A DNA stretch of 64,000 nucleotides. Source: Wuchereria bancrofti (lineage: Eukaryota > Nematoda > Chromadorea > Rhabditida > Onchocercidae). The DNA lies in NCBI GenBank assembly GCA_005281725.1, contig SSBO01000012.1, positions 771,651 to 835,650 of the forward strand, in the 5' to 3' direction. This document shows positions 52,901 through 64,000 of this stretch, in pieces. The translations under genes and the position numbers were made by a program. The notes under the pieces are model-generated. The model saw only the letters and a list, made by a program, of their open reading frames with translations. It had not been told where the DNA came from and searched no databases. Numbering within the stretch: the first letter of the stretch is position 1; each line of letters starts with the position of its first letter.

Positions 52901-53736
52901 TTTGAATACTGCAAAATAATAGACGAATAGCTATAATAAAAAATAAAAAATTTTATTTAAAAAATTATTGAAATATAACTTAATTCCTTAAAAAATATTG
53001 ATATGGAGTAAAATTTTTCTTTCTATTTTTTTTACTTTTTTAAAATTAATATTTTTTTTTCAAATCAAATTTATTTTATTCCATTTATTGTTCGAATTGA
53101 ATTTCATTTTCAAACATCATATACATTGCTATAATTAATTATGTTATGATTAGTAAATTCGTTTTACAAATTTAATTAATTAAAAATTTTTAAAAAATTG
53201 CATATTTTATGCTACATATATTATTTTTTTAGTAATAATTAAATTAGAAAAAAAATTCAGCATTAGTTATTATTAAATGAAGAAATAATACTAGCTTGAA
53301 TAGTTTTTCTCTCATTTTTTTTAAAAAAAATTTATCATTTTACATTTTCAGCAAATTTTGGCAAATACTTTTTTTTTTGTTTTTGTTAAATTACAATTAA
53401 TTTTATAAATTAATTAATGAGAAATTTGTTGTAATAAATAATTTAATCAGTAAAAATGATTATTTATTCAAATTTCAGGGTTTAATTATAACTGGAAATG
53501 GTACATTAACACGTATTTTAGATATTCCAATTCATAGTGTTTCAATTAAAAATGCTAATTTAATTATTTGTGGTAGTAATGAACAAATATGTGCAATTCA
53601 ACTTGAAGATTTAAAAATATTAATGAAACAAACATTTGCATATCAAACATTCACTATTGTCCCTAATGATGATGTATTAATTGTAGTGGACAAGGAATTA
53701 ATGGTCACTTTGTATCGAATTAATATTAATCAATGA
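49937..53736 (+). CDS. WD-repeat protein, dynein-2 intermediate chain WDR34/DYNC2I2-like
   Basis: Probable intermediate chain of the dynein that drives retrograde intraflagellar transport in ciliated neurons. Seven in-phase exons: 49937-50045, 50456-50682, 51288-51460, 51667-51754, 52042-52234, 52611-52786, 53479-53736 (TGA), giving 407 residues. The N-terminal 110 residues are polar and contain SIGVQTKQ, a Gln-Thr motif of the kind dynein light chains bind. A WD-type beta-propeller follows, with blocks such as THE SHNGIIVLWQR, GLIAVGLITGHILI, LISVSLDGRIIIHN, RLIIGSEIGAIWIV and NLIICGSNEQICAIQL. The block order (C-P-x-I, GL.-TG, S.DG, LP-R, IG-E-G) resembles the WDR34 propeller as I remember it. 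Repeats are degenerate with few WD dipeptides, so another propeller family, for example WDR60, is possible. The gene is real; the exact orthology is tentative. Confidence 0.72.
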
Positions 53737-55041
53737 TTACAATTATAAGTAGACATTTATGATTAAGTGAGTTTTCTTTTGACAAAATAATAATTATTAA
53801 AAAAAAAAAGAAGAAAAAAGTTTTATGGATGAAAATTTTTAATTACTAAAAAAATGTAAAGATTAAATTAATTAAAATGTATCCATTTATTGATTAATGC
53901 CTGGATTAATTAATTAAAATATGTTCATTTATCGACTAGTGCATGGATTAATTAATTTTGATGAGCGAAAATTTTGATTAAATTAATTAGAATGTATCAT
54001 ATGGACTGGTTAATTAATTGTAATATATTCCATTTATTGATTAATGTATGGATTAATTAATTGATGTAATTAAATGTAATATATTCCATTTATTGATTAG
54101 TGCAAAGATTAATTAGTTTTAATGAATGAAAATTTTGATTAAAAATGCATGAAATATTAAAATATATATTTATTTGTTAATTAAAGTGTATTGCAAAGTG
54201 GTTATTGCGAATTTAATTAAAAATCTTATAACTTATTTTGTTAAGCTTTGGTAAATTTCATCACAAGAATCGCTATTGAAAATAAATGATAATATTAAAT
54301 AATTATTGAATAGATTTGTTCAAATTTTAAATGAAACAACAATTTAATATTCATTTTGTAATGAAATTAAGTAACAGGAATAATTTTATTTTATTTTATA
54401 TATTCTTTTAATATTTATATTTATCTATTAATATGAAATACTTTCTTCCTAATGATTTAATTTTATAAAAAAAAGAACCAAATTTGATTTTTTTTATAAT
54501 ATTGCAACATTTTTTGTTTTTTTTTTTTAAAAAAGTTTTTTCCGCTGTAGAAAAAAGAAACGTACGATAATTAATTTGAAATAATTTGTAAACACATTTC
54601 AAATTGTATTTTTTATTTGGATGAAATTTTTTATTTGATAGAATATACGTAAGTAAAAAATAAATATAGAAAAAGCAAATAATTGTTTGAAATATTTTAG
54701 GTATTTTTAAACATTAAAATAAAAATTCAGTTTCTTTTAATTCAGTTTCTTTCTTTTTTTTTCTTTTTTTTTAAAAAGAATCTTTGAATTTATAACAAAA
54801 AGCTTTTGAATGAATTGAGCAAAAAAGAAAAAAAATTCGAATGTAATTTCAAAAATTTGAATATTATTTTTGTATTTTTACAAATACATATTGCTATTTG
54901 TTTACTTTCAAAATATATTAATCCTAAAAAACCAAAAAAAAATAAACAAATAAACAATACTAAACAAAAAATGCATTCACTATTCAACTGAAATTTTTTC
55001 TAAAAAGTTTAAAAATCAAATTTTAAGTTTAAAATTTAAAT
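53737..55041. other. Convergent intergenic region WD-repeat gene / SMYD-like gene
   Basis: Contains several dispersed imperfect copies of a short word set, TGGATTAATTAATT...ATTCCATTTATTGATTA, between about 53870 and 54120, plus A/T homopolymers. No exon was recognised. Confidence 0.5.
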
Positions 55042-58000
55042 TTAAACTTTTTTTGACAAAAATTCCGATAAATCGACTGGTTTATTTGACTGAAAATTCA
55101 TTAATGCAAACAATTCATCATTTGTTTTTGTAATTTTCTGATCCAGAAATGTCCAAAGTGCAAGTGTTTGAAGATAGTATGGATGATTTAGACCAAAACA
55201 CACTTCAAATATACTCATAGCTTCATATGCATATGGTACAGCCTAAAATTTAAATAATTTAAATTTATTTTTTTCAATATCATTTATGTTCAAAGAAGAA
55301 AGAAAGTTAAAAATTAAAACAATTTAGTTAGATAATTAAATAAATTATCTTAAAAAAAATAGTGATAAATTAGATGAATGTTTTATTATGAATAATTATA
55401 GGTTATAAATTGAAATAAATTAGTGATAAATGGAATTAAAAATTAAATTTACCTCTTTTCGTTCACCTTTTTCAATAAGTGATTTAGCAATTTTTAATAA
55501 TTGATATGCAAGATGTCGATCGGATCGTGGAAAACATCTGAAATGAAATAATTGTTGTCGTTTAATTAATTTTTTACAGTTTCAATTTTTATTGCTTATG
55601 TTGAATTAATTTTTTTTCGCCTTTTTTTCATTAATTAAGTAATTAATCTATTTTTAATTAAATACTTTTAAATATGTTAGCTATTAGCATCAATTTTTAA
55701 TTATTTCTCTTACTTCTGTTTTTTTTTTTCTCCTTTTTTCTTTTTATTTTCACCATTTTCCTTTATTTCATCTTTTTTTTTCCTTCTTTTTTATTTTTAT
55801 TTTGTTCCTTTTCAATACTTATTATAAATAAACTTTTGACTTAAAATTTTAAAATTAATTCCATATTTTTTTGAATGAAAAAAGCTATTGTTGAGAACAA
55901 ACATGAGGAAAATAAATTTATGTAAAAACATATAATTCAATATATAATCATATAATTTTAAAACTAAAATAAATAGAAAAAAGCTTATTACTGAAAATAA
56001 AGAAAATAAAATTATGTAAAAAAAAAACATATAATTCAATATATCAATTTAAAACTAAAAATAGATAATGAATTTAAAAAGATAACATTTTAAAACTAAA
56101 AATAATTTTACAATTATTTTAATAAATGAGTGATAAATTAAAAAGAAAAAAAGAAAGCATACTAATATACATTATTTGCTTATTTATTCATTTACTTAAA
56201 TTTTTATTTTTTGTAAAAAAAAAAAAAATTATAAAAATGAAACTTACAATCTGTAATTTTCATAGACACTTTTTTGAATGAGAAGTAAATTATCATTAAG
56301 TGTTCCAGTGAAATGAAGAAGTGCAGCTTTTAATCGTGTCACATAAACATTTTTCGTATGCAAATATTTCATTGCTTCATTAAGTTTTTCTTTAAGCTAC
56401 AACAAATAAAACTTTTCTTCTTTTTTACGTGTATGTATTTTAATTTAAAATATTTTTAATTTTAAATAAAAATTTAATTTTTATACAAAAGAATAAAAGA
56501 AAAGAGTAAGAAAGAGAAAAAAGTAAAAGAAAAAAAAAAATGTTAAATTTAATTTATTAACATACATTTTCAGTGCTACAATTAATGTCAAATTGTATTG
56601 GAAGATTAAGCATTAATTGTTGACATTTTTTAATATGATTTGCATCTGTAATTTGCATACATTTTGTGCATTTAATATCGATTGGTTCAGAAATTTCAGT
56701 TATAATTAATGCTTCATCACATAATTCATTTTTACAACGTATCGATGTTAAGATAATATCCGATTGATCCATACATCGATCACATTGACAATCAAAATAC
56801 CTATTATAAAAATTTTGTTGTATTATTTTTATTATCAATTCATCAACTTTTAATCGTTTCATATCTTTCATTCATTACTAATTAATTATTACTATCTTAA
56901 AAAAAAAAGAAATGTTATAAAGGATTCAAATTTTTGAATGTAAATTGTATGATTATATGATAAAATTGATTTAAATATTACCAAAACTAATTCTATTAGT
57001 TTATCATTAATTTATCAAAATTTTAATCATATTTCATATCTTTCAGTCATTTTTTTAAATCATTACTAATTAATTACTTTCTTTTAAAAACAACTGTTAT
57101 AAAGACTTTAAATTTTTGAATGTAAATTATATGATTGTATGATAAAATTAACCTAAAGATTACCAAAATTAGCTATATTAAATTATCATTAATTTATCAG
57201 AATTTTATTCATATTTTATATTTATATCANTATCACTATCTTTTGAAAAATTATATGATTATAAATTGTGTTTTTCAATCATTATTAATTAATTATTACT
57301 ATTTTCAAAAGAAAAATACAAAGAACTAAAATTTTTGAATGAAAAAAATTCTGAATTTATGAAAAAAAAAATATTTGATTATATGATAAAATTGACTTAA
57401 ATAATACCAAAACTAATTGTATTAGATTATCATTAATTTATCAAATTTTTAATCATATTTCATATCTTTTAATCATTTTTTTAATCATTACTAATTGATT
57501 ATTACAATCTTTTCAGAAAATGTTATAAAAAATTCAAATTTTTGAATGTAAATTATATGAATATAATTAACTTAAATATTACAAAAATTATTTGTATTAT
57601 ATTGTTATCAATTTATCAAAATTTAATCATATTTCATACTCATATCATTACACTTATCACTGTATTTCTTTTAAACATTATTAATTAATTTTTACTATCT
57701 CTAAAAAAATTATAAAGAAAGAATTTAAATTTTTGCATGTAAATTATGTAAGCATATAATAAAATTTATCTTTTCAAATATTTCAAAATAAAAAATATTA
57801 TTATTAGTGTTTAATCATTTCCAGTAATTATTTCATTTTAATAATTGAAATTGCTATTACATACAAAATAAAAAAGCAAATAATACACGTAAATACCATT
57901 TTGATTTAAGTTGTTTTTGACGTTGATAACGTGAACAGCCAATGTCAATATAACTAATACGTGCTACATGCAAATCAAAAGCGTTTGTTTCTGAAGTTAA

Positions 58001-59899
58001 CGGCCTTAGATAGGCGTGAAATCCATCAAAAACAAGCGAACAATTTGGACGACATGAATGATCGTATGCAGAGACACCTGAAATGAAAAAGAAAATTTAA
58101 TTTACTAATTAAATAAAAAAAAAAAACTAAATAAAAACCGATATTTTAAATATTTTTTTATTTATTTTTCTTTTTTTGAAATTTTTTTTTTAGAAGCAAA
58201 GAATTTTTATTGCGTTATTAGATTAATTTCTAGTTCGAAAAAGTTAATAGTTAAAGAAAAGCTTCTTGAAGTCAATTAACTTCTATTTTCTTTCTCTCTC
58301 TCTCTGTTTTTCTCTCTCTCTCTTCCTTACTTTTGTTTGTCTTTAATGTCATACAGATTTTTTTTTCTGTTTAAATATAAAACTTTTAAAAAAAAGAAAA
58401 CGAGAGAAAAATTAATGTTAGTTGAATTTTTACATTTCTAATATTTTATTCATTACATTTATAATTAACTAATTAATTACAATAATAAAAATAAAAAATT
58501 TCATTTAAAAATGTATATTTCTTAGCAAATGGAAGAATTTAAATGAAATAAATTAATATTTAGGATAAACTTAGGATAAGTAATTGCTTATCCTTCATAC
58601 TTACCTGGAGAATAGGTAAAACTTTTTTTAAAAAATTGAATTTAATTTTTGTAGAAAAAAAAATTAATAAAAAACCTAAATCAAGTGCTAAACCAATTTC
58701 ATCGCCAGCATTTGTATGTATTGAATGTGAATTAATTGTTGTTTTACAAAAAATTTCATAAAATTTCTCTTTTTCAATCATTTCATCCTTTCGAAATATT
58801 GCCATTTTCTCGTAAATTTTTTCAAAATGTGCGTATCTAAGCTGAAAAAATTTCAAAAAACAAAATTCGACTATTATTTTTCAACTAAATTTTTAAATTA
58901 ATTTTAATTTTTAATTTTTATCATGAAATCAGTTTATATTAAAATGTAAAATTTTTTTTTCGTTTTTCTTTTTTTACACCTTTTTTTTAAAAATTATTTT
59001 AACAATATGTTAAGATAACAATTCAAAAATTAATTTTAAACTTAATTTTATTACCTTATCATTTCGAATATCATTTTCATGTCCCATTAAATCTGACCAT
59101 TTCCTACTTTTTTCCCATTTATGCTTGTCACCATATTGCTCTAACAATAATATCCTATCAATTATGCGACTGAGAAATAACACCTCAGAAAGTGGTAAAT
59201 TTGGATAAACCATTTTTAAACGTTCACATTCTGCTCGATGATGTTTTTTCCATGCCAAACGTTGACATTCCTTAATTTAAAAAAAAATAAAAATTACACT
59301 TTAATATTCTTATATTTTTGACTTAAAAAATATTTAAAAAGAAAATCAAAATTTTTTTTTTGCATAAAAATCACAAAAAAATTTTAATAAAATTTTAAAT
59401 AAAAAAATAACAAATAATTATTTTACATTTAATAGTAAAATTAAAGAATGACAAAAACAAAAAAAGTTTTTTTTTTANTAAACGTTCACATTCTGCTCGA
59501 TGATGTTTTTTCCATGCCAAACGTTGACATTCCTTAATTTAAAAAAAATTAAAAATTACACTTTAATATTTTTATATTTTTGACTTAAAAAATATTTTAA
59601 AAAAAATCAAAATTTTTTTTTGCATAAAAATCACAAAAAAATTTTGATAAAATTTTAAATAAAAAAATAACAAATAATTATTTTACATTTAATAGTAAAA
59701 TTAAAGAATGACAAAAACAAAAAAAGTTTTTTTTTTAAATTTTTTTTAAATCTTTACTTTGAATTTAATGAAATTTTTAGATTTAAAAATTTTTATAACA
59801 GTTATAGTTATTACTTATCAGTGAGACTAATGATTAACAAATTAATTATCAATTAAATTAATGATTAGCAAAGTATTATAATCATAATAATGAAATAAA

Positions 59900-59957
<58 letters not shown>

Positions 59958-60139
59958 TTATTGCAATATCTTGCTAATTCACATTTTGCACATTTATAAA
60001 GTTTACCATTATCAGGTTTTCTTAAACAATGAGAGCAATACTTTTCCACCTGATAATTTAAGCATATATAAGCAAATGGTTCATCAAAGTAACGTATACG
60101 CTGATAAATATTATCAGGTGCTTTTGCATTTGTTATCAT
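55042..60139 (-). CDS. SMYD-family SET/MYND lysine methyltransferase
   Basis: Predicted S-adenosylmethionine-dependent protein lysine methyltransferase. Eight in-phase exons on the minus strand: 60139-59957, 59270-59055, 58841-58676, 58077-57897, 56800-56566, 56396-56248, 55537-55453, 55242-55042 (TAA), giving 471 residues. The MYND zinc finger covers about residues 36-76: CSHC, CAKC, RYCNKEC, then H..H..EC, all ligands present. SET core: NAGDEIGLALDLG, then DHSCRPNCS (the NHSC.PN cofactor and knot motif), then ARISYIDIG. Post-SET zinc motif: YFDCQCDRC. The C-terminus is helical and TPR-like (HLAYQLLKIAKSLIEKGERKEA), as in SMYD2/3. The short pre-MYND segment lacks the usual GRGL(R/F)A block of the SET N-lobe, so an upstream exon may be missing or the lobe lost. 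The start shown is the ATG 12 nt after a TTTTAG acceptor. Confidence 0.87.
56930..57750. repeat. Degenerate tandem array, about 190-bp unit, in a SMYD-like intron
   Basis: Four to five decayed copies of a unit with recognisable words in constant order: AAATTTTTGAATGTAAATTATATGA, then ATGATAAAATTGACTTAAATATTACCAAAACTAATT, then TTATCATTAATTTATCA, then TAATCATATTTCATAT, then CATTACTAATTAATTA. All lie in the intron between exons 4 and 5 of the SMYD-like gene. A single N at 57230 falls inside the array, so copy number here may be mis-assembled. Confidence 0.75.
59217..59739. repeat. Near-identical 261-bp duplication split by a single N, including a SMYD exon end
   Basis: Positions 59217-59477 recur at 59479-59739 with N at 59478 between. 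The duplicated block carries the first 54 bases of SMYD exon 2 (ECQRLAWKKHHRAECERL) and its acceptor. The two copies differ by a handful of substitutions and homopolymer lengths, unlike the other N-split duplications. The second copy is a truncated exon fragment and is left out of the gene model. Confidence 0.88.
59904..59956. repeat. (TTA)n microsatellite abutting a splice donor
   Basis: About 17 uninterrupted trinucleotide units. On the gene strand it reads GTAATAATAAT..., so the repeat begins immediately at the 5' splice site of SMYD intron 1. Confidence 0.92.
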
Positions 60140-61548
60140 CACGTTGATAAGCTAAAATGATAATAATGATAAAATGAATGAATGAATGAATGGAACAATA
60201 AATTATATAAAATATAATTTATTTTATAAATTATTTTTTTTTGTCGTTTTATTTTCGTCTTTTTCTTTTTTGTTTAATTTTATTGTCAAAATGTTTACTT
60301 TTATTTTTTATCTAATAATTTGTGTCAATTTAGTAAAGTGAAAATATAACAACAAAAAAAATTTTTTGGTATAAATAAGTTATCAATTATTTTTCCAACA
60401 ATTTTATATGATTTACAATTAAAATTATTTTATCAAGTTTTTTTTTTTTCGCCCGATAGCTAATAAAATTAACGTATAAGCTAATAAAATTGACGTGTTC
60501 GTATTCGTAATTCATAATTATGTTTTATGTATGATTTATATTTAAACGCGTAGGTATCAAAAAATAAATAAATAAATAAATAAAAAACGTTACGTTAAAT
60601 GACCGTAACAATAATTATTAATTAAGTTAATTTTTTTCATGGAAAAATTCTAGACAAAAAAGTTTTGATCTTAATTTAAAATTTTCCGATGGGAAGAAAT
60701 TCTTTGAAAATAACAAATTATTGAAAAATTTGTCGAGTGAAACAGAGAAATGTAATCCTTCTTATTAATATAAGTAATAATAAAACAATTTCGAGAATTA
60801 TTCACTTTTTTCATGCATAAAAATTCTTTCCTAGAAATAAAAATAAAAAGTTTTATATTAAAAACAAAAAAGAAAAATGAAAAAATTCGCATAAAATAAA
60901 ATTAAATGAAAGAGTTAAAAGAGTTAAATGTTAAGTGAATACTTTGAAGTATTTTGTTTCATTTTTACATTCATTTTTCATTTCAAATATTTTCTTTTTT
61001 CTTAAAGAATTCTTGAAATTTTATTTTCGAATAGCAAAAGAATTTTCTTTTGTTTCTTATTTATTTATTTTTATTAAATTTTTATGAATAATAATAATAA
61101 ATATTATTGCATAGAACTATTATTATTCCATTGAGAAAAAAAAAAACGAGAAAAAACAATTTTTTTTTTAATTTTATGGAATTTTAAATAACGAAAAGAA
61201 ACTTTCTTTTATTTGTTTATTTATTTTTTTTTTTTTTTGTTGAATTTTTATGAATAACAATAATAAATATTATTGAACGCTATTTTTTTTTTATACATTC
61301 AATAATATTTACTTATTAAAAAAACAAAAAAAAAAGAGAGAGAAAGAAAAAAAGAACGTAAAGTAAAAGTTAAAAAATAAAAAGAAAACGAAATAGAAAT
61401 GAATCAATTGTTTAAGTTAAACACTATTTTGCTAGCATTTGTAAAGTTAGTTGTCTGTTCAAAGTTTACACAATTTTAAAAAGTGGAATGTATGCTCTAA
61501 AACTAATATATTCGATCAGTGAACATTTGCACAAATCGATTTTAACAG
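60140..61548. other. 5' flank of the SMYD-like gene
   Basis: AT-rich. A TTTTAG acceptor ends at 60152, 12 nt before the ATG. Two near-copies of AGCTAATAAAATT(A/G)ACGT lie at about 60459-60495 and could be paired regulatory words. No coding exon was seen. Confidence 0.45.
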
Positions 61549-62498
61549 CTGCTAAAAATGAAGTATTATATTAAATTTGATTAAATTTTCACTTTATAAT
61601 TAATTTGCATTAAAAATATTCATCGATTATCGATTTTTCTTCTTTTTTTCTTTCATTTTATCACTGTATCAATTTGTTCTTATAAAACAAATCATTCATA
61701 ATCATTTCCAATTCCAATAAATAGTAAGTAGTAAATTTTATAAATTTTTTTAAATATTAAACAATAAAGTGCTTATATTTGAATTATATTTGGGTGATAA
61801 TTTTACAGCATTGTGTGTGTGTAAAAAGAAAAAATTGAAGTATTATTGTATTTTTAAAAGAATAAATAGGAAAAAATTCAACTAATTTTTGTTTTACACC
61901 GAAATTTTATCATAATTTATCATTAATTAAAATCATTAAAAAAATAAAAATAAAAAAAAAGTTATCATTAAAATGAGTGATATCATGAATTTCTAAATTT
62001 TTTTTTGAATAGAAGAATATTTTCTGATTTATTAATAACAATAATAACATATTTAATAATAATAACAATAATAATAATGATAATAATAATAATAATATAA
62101 TTCAAATGTAAGCACTTTACTGTTTAATATTTAAAAAAATTTATAAAATTAATTATTTATTATCTAGTGAAAATGATTATGAATAATTTATTTTGTAATA
62201 ATGTGTAAAAGAATAATAATTTGAATTAATAATAATACTAATAATAATAGTTCAGTTGTAATCAATTTTCTATTATGTTATTTACTAATTGATCTTTTAT
62301 ATATTTACTATTCCGATTACAGATATACACATATATTGATTACTGTCAGTTTAAATTTATTTAGATTTAGTAGCATTATTAATTTATTTCATATTCAATG
62401 ATAATTTCATATTATTTGCTGTAATTGTTGAAAATTCATTTGAACATTGGCTATTTTAAGCAATGAATTAATATTAAAGTTAAATTTATTTGTTAGCA

Positions 62499-62645
62499 AT
62501 GATAGCTAAAGGATTAGATGACAAAGGCGACGCAAAGACACAATCATTCGACCATCTGTTTAATCCATCGTTGTACACAACAAAACCAATTTTAAAAGGC
62601 ATTCATTCATTTTCCATTCCATCAATTGATGCAACATATAAATAA
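62499..62645 (+). CDS. Short unexplained ORF (48 aa), possible terminal exon; copy 1
   Basis: ATG to TAA, beginning MIAKGLDDKGDAKTQ and ending IPSIDATYK. I do not recognise it. It stands out because its codons are balanced and far less AT-rich than anything around it (GATGACAAAGGCGACGCAAAG), and because a TTTGTTAG acceptor lies 2 nt before the ATG. It could be a small secreted-type or neuropeptide-like product, but there is no signal peptide or dibasic pattern. More likely it is the last exon of a gene continuing from upstream, or an alternative terminal exon. The same ORF recurs at 63670-63816 in the duplicated block. Confidence 0.35.
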   Translation: MIAKGLDDKGDAKTQSFDHLFNPSLYTTKPILKGIHSFSIPSIDATYK

Positions 62646-63669
62646 TCTGTATAATACCCATCTCTTATTATCATTATTTACCATCATTCTTATTATTTAT
62701 TACTTATTATTATTATTANCTGCTAAAAATGAAGTATTATATTAAATTTGATTAAATTTTCACTTTATAATTAATTTGCATTAAAAATATTCATCGATTA
62801 TCGATTTTTCTTCTTTTTTTCTTTCATTTTATCACTGTATCAATTTGTTCTTATAAAACAAATCATTCATAATCATTTCCAATTCCAATAAATAGTAAGT
62901 AGTAAATTTTATAAATTTTTTTAAATATTAAACAATAAAGTGCTTATATTTGAATTATATTTGGGTGATAATTTTACAGCATTGTGTGTGTGTAAAAAGA
63001 AAAAATTGAAGTATTATTGTATTTTTAAAAGAATAAATAGGAAAAAATTCAACTAATTTTTGTTTTACACCGAAATTTTATCATAATTTATCATTAATTA
63101 AAATCATTAAAAAAATAAAAATAAAAAAAAAGTTATCATTAAAATGAGTGATATCATGAATTTCTAAATTTTTTTTTGAATAGAAGAATATTTTCTGATT
63201 TATTAATAACAATAATAACATATTTAATAATAATAACAATAATAATAATGATAATAATAATAATAATATAATTCAAATGTAAGCACTTTACTGTTTAATA
63301 TTTAAAAAAATTTATAAAATTAATTATTTATTATCTAGTGAAAATGATTATGAATAATTTATTTTGTAATAATGTGTAAAAGAATAATAATTTGAATTAA
63401 TAATAATACTAATAATAATAGTTCAGTTGTAATCAATTTTCTATTATGTTATTTACTAATTGATCTTTTATATATTTACTATTCCGATTACAGATATACA
63501 CATATATTGATTACTGTCAGTTTAAATTTATTTAGATTTAGTAGCATTATTAATTTATTTCATATTCAATGATAATTTCATATTATTTGCTGTAATTGTT
63601 GAAAATTCATTTGAACATTGGCTATTTTAAGCAATGAATTAATATTAAAGTTAAATTTATTTGTTAGCA

Positions 63670-63816
63670 ATGATAGCTAAAGGATTAGATGACAAAGGCG
63701 ACGCAAAGACACAATCATTCGACCATCTGTTTAATCCATCGTTGTACACAACAAAACCAATTTTAAAAGGCATTCATTCATTTTCCATTCCATCAATTGA
63801 TGCAACATATAAATAA
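63670..63816 (+). CDS. Short unexplained ORF (48 aa); copy 2
   Basis: Identical to the ORF at 62499-62645. If the 1.17-kb duplication is an unmerged contig overlap, only one copy exists in the genome. Confidence 0.3.
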   Translation: MIAKGLDDKGDAKTQSFDHLFNPSLYTTKPILKGIHSFSIPSIDATYK

Positions 63817-63979
63817 TCTGTATAATACCCATCTCTTATTATCATTATTTACCATCATTCTTATTATTTATTACTTATTATTATTATTACTGTTATTACT
63901 GGTTATTATTAGTAAATAAGTAAATTAATTATAAATAAATAAATAAATTAACTAATTAATATTATTAATAAATAAGTAA

Positions 63980-64000
63980 NNNNNNNNNNNNNNNNNNNNN
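63980..64000. other. Assembly gap
   Basis: Run of N to the end of the window, following a T/A-rich microsatellite. Confidence 0.99.

Larger units (their letters stand above)
61549..63889. repeat. 1170-bp direct duplication split by a single N
   Basis: 61549-62718 recurs at 62720-63889 (offset 1171), with N at 62719. Wherever I compared them the copies are identical, including all microsatellites and the short ORF. Sequence unique to the left lies before copy 1 and sequence unique to the right lies after copy 2, as expected from two contigs that overlap but were not merged. Confidence 0.92.

Noticed and set aside
55812..56039. Minus-strand hydrophobic ORF in a SMYD intron
   Set aside because: Lies between exons 6 and 7, made of T-rich codons, with no splice or family support.
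59479..59532. Second copy of SMYD exon 2 start as an extra exon
   Set aside because: It follows a lone N and repeats 59217-59270 almost exactly; it is truncated and best explained as an assembly duplicate.

Overview
The window looks like nuclear DNA of a nematode, most likely a clade III (spirurid or filarial-type) worm. The support is extreme AT richness with long A/T homopolymers, small exons (about 60-410 nt) with canonical GT...AG introns of roughly 100-1000 bp, and TTT(N)AG acceptors sitting 6-42 nt upstream of most start codons, as expected where mRNAs receive a spliced leader. The encoded proteins are all ordinary animal families. The species cannot be named from sequence alone. Eight protein-coding genes can be assembled exon by exon, with every junction in phase. 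I see no bacterial, viral or CRISPR-type system here.

Layout. 74-5914 (+): 3' part of a Puratrophin/PLEKHG4-type RhoGEF (spectrin-like, DH, PH). 7382-9979 (-): NF-YC, a CCAAT-box transcription factor subunit, convergent with the RhoGEF. 9980-19301: gene-poor, repeat-rich spacer with three tandem arrays and several microsatellites. 19302-33367 (+): a PSKH1-type serine/threonine kinase whose acylation-type first exon is about 10 kb from the kinase exons. 35572-37015 (-): PINX1-like G-patch protein. 38139-42202 (-) and 43420-47405 (-): two diverged tandem paralogues of the TMPPE membrane metallophosphoesterase family, head to tail and upstream of PINX1. 49937-53736 (+): a small WD-repeat protein resembling the dynein-2 intermediate chain WDR34/DYNC2I2. 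55042-60139 (-): a SMYD-type SET/MYND lysine methyltransferase. 60140-64000: AT-rich DNA with a 1.17-kb duplicated block and one short unexplained ORF.

The genes do not form a pathway. They cover Rho signalling, CCAAT transcription, a membrane-tethered kinase, nucleolar/telomerase biology, a membrane phosphoesterase pair, ciliary transport and protein methylation. The three co-oriented minus-strand genes (TMPPE-B, TMPPE-A, PINX1; gaps of about 1.1-1.2 kb) could be a loose operon, but each has its own acceptor near the ATG and nothing proves it.

The most interesting features are structural: a triplicated exon-end/donor unit inside the PSKH1 gene, a GC-AG intron in NF-YC, a (TAA)n microsatellite that is itself the 5' splice site of a SMYD intron, a two-level minisatellite upstream of NF-YC, a full palindromic CRE upstream of PSKH1, and three direct duplications each split by a single N that look like unmerged overlapping contigs rather than biology.
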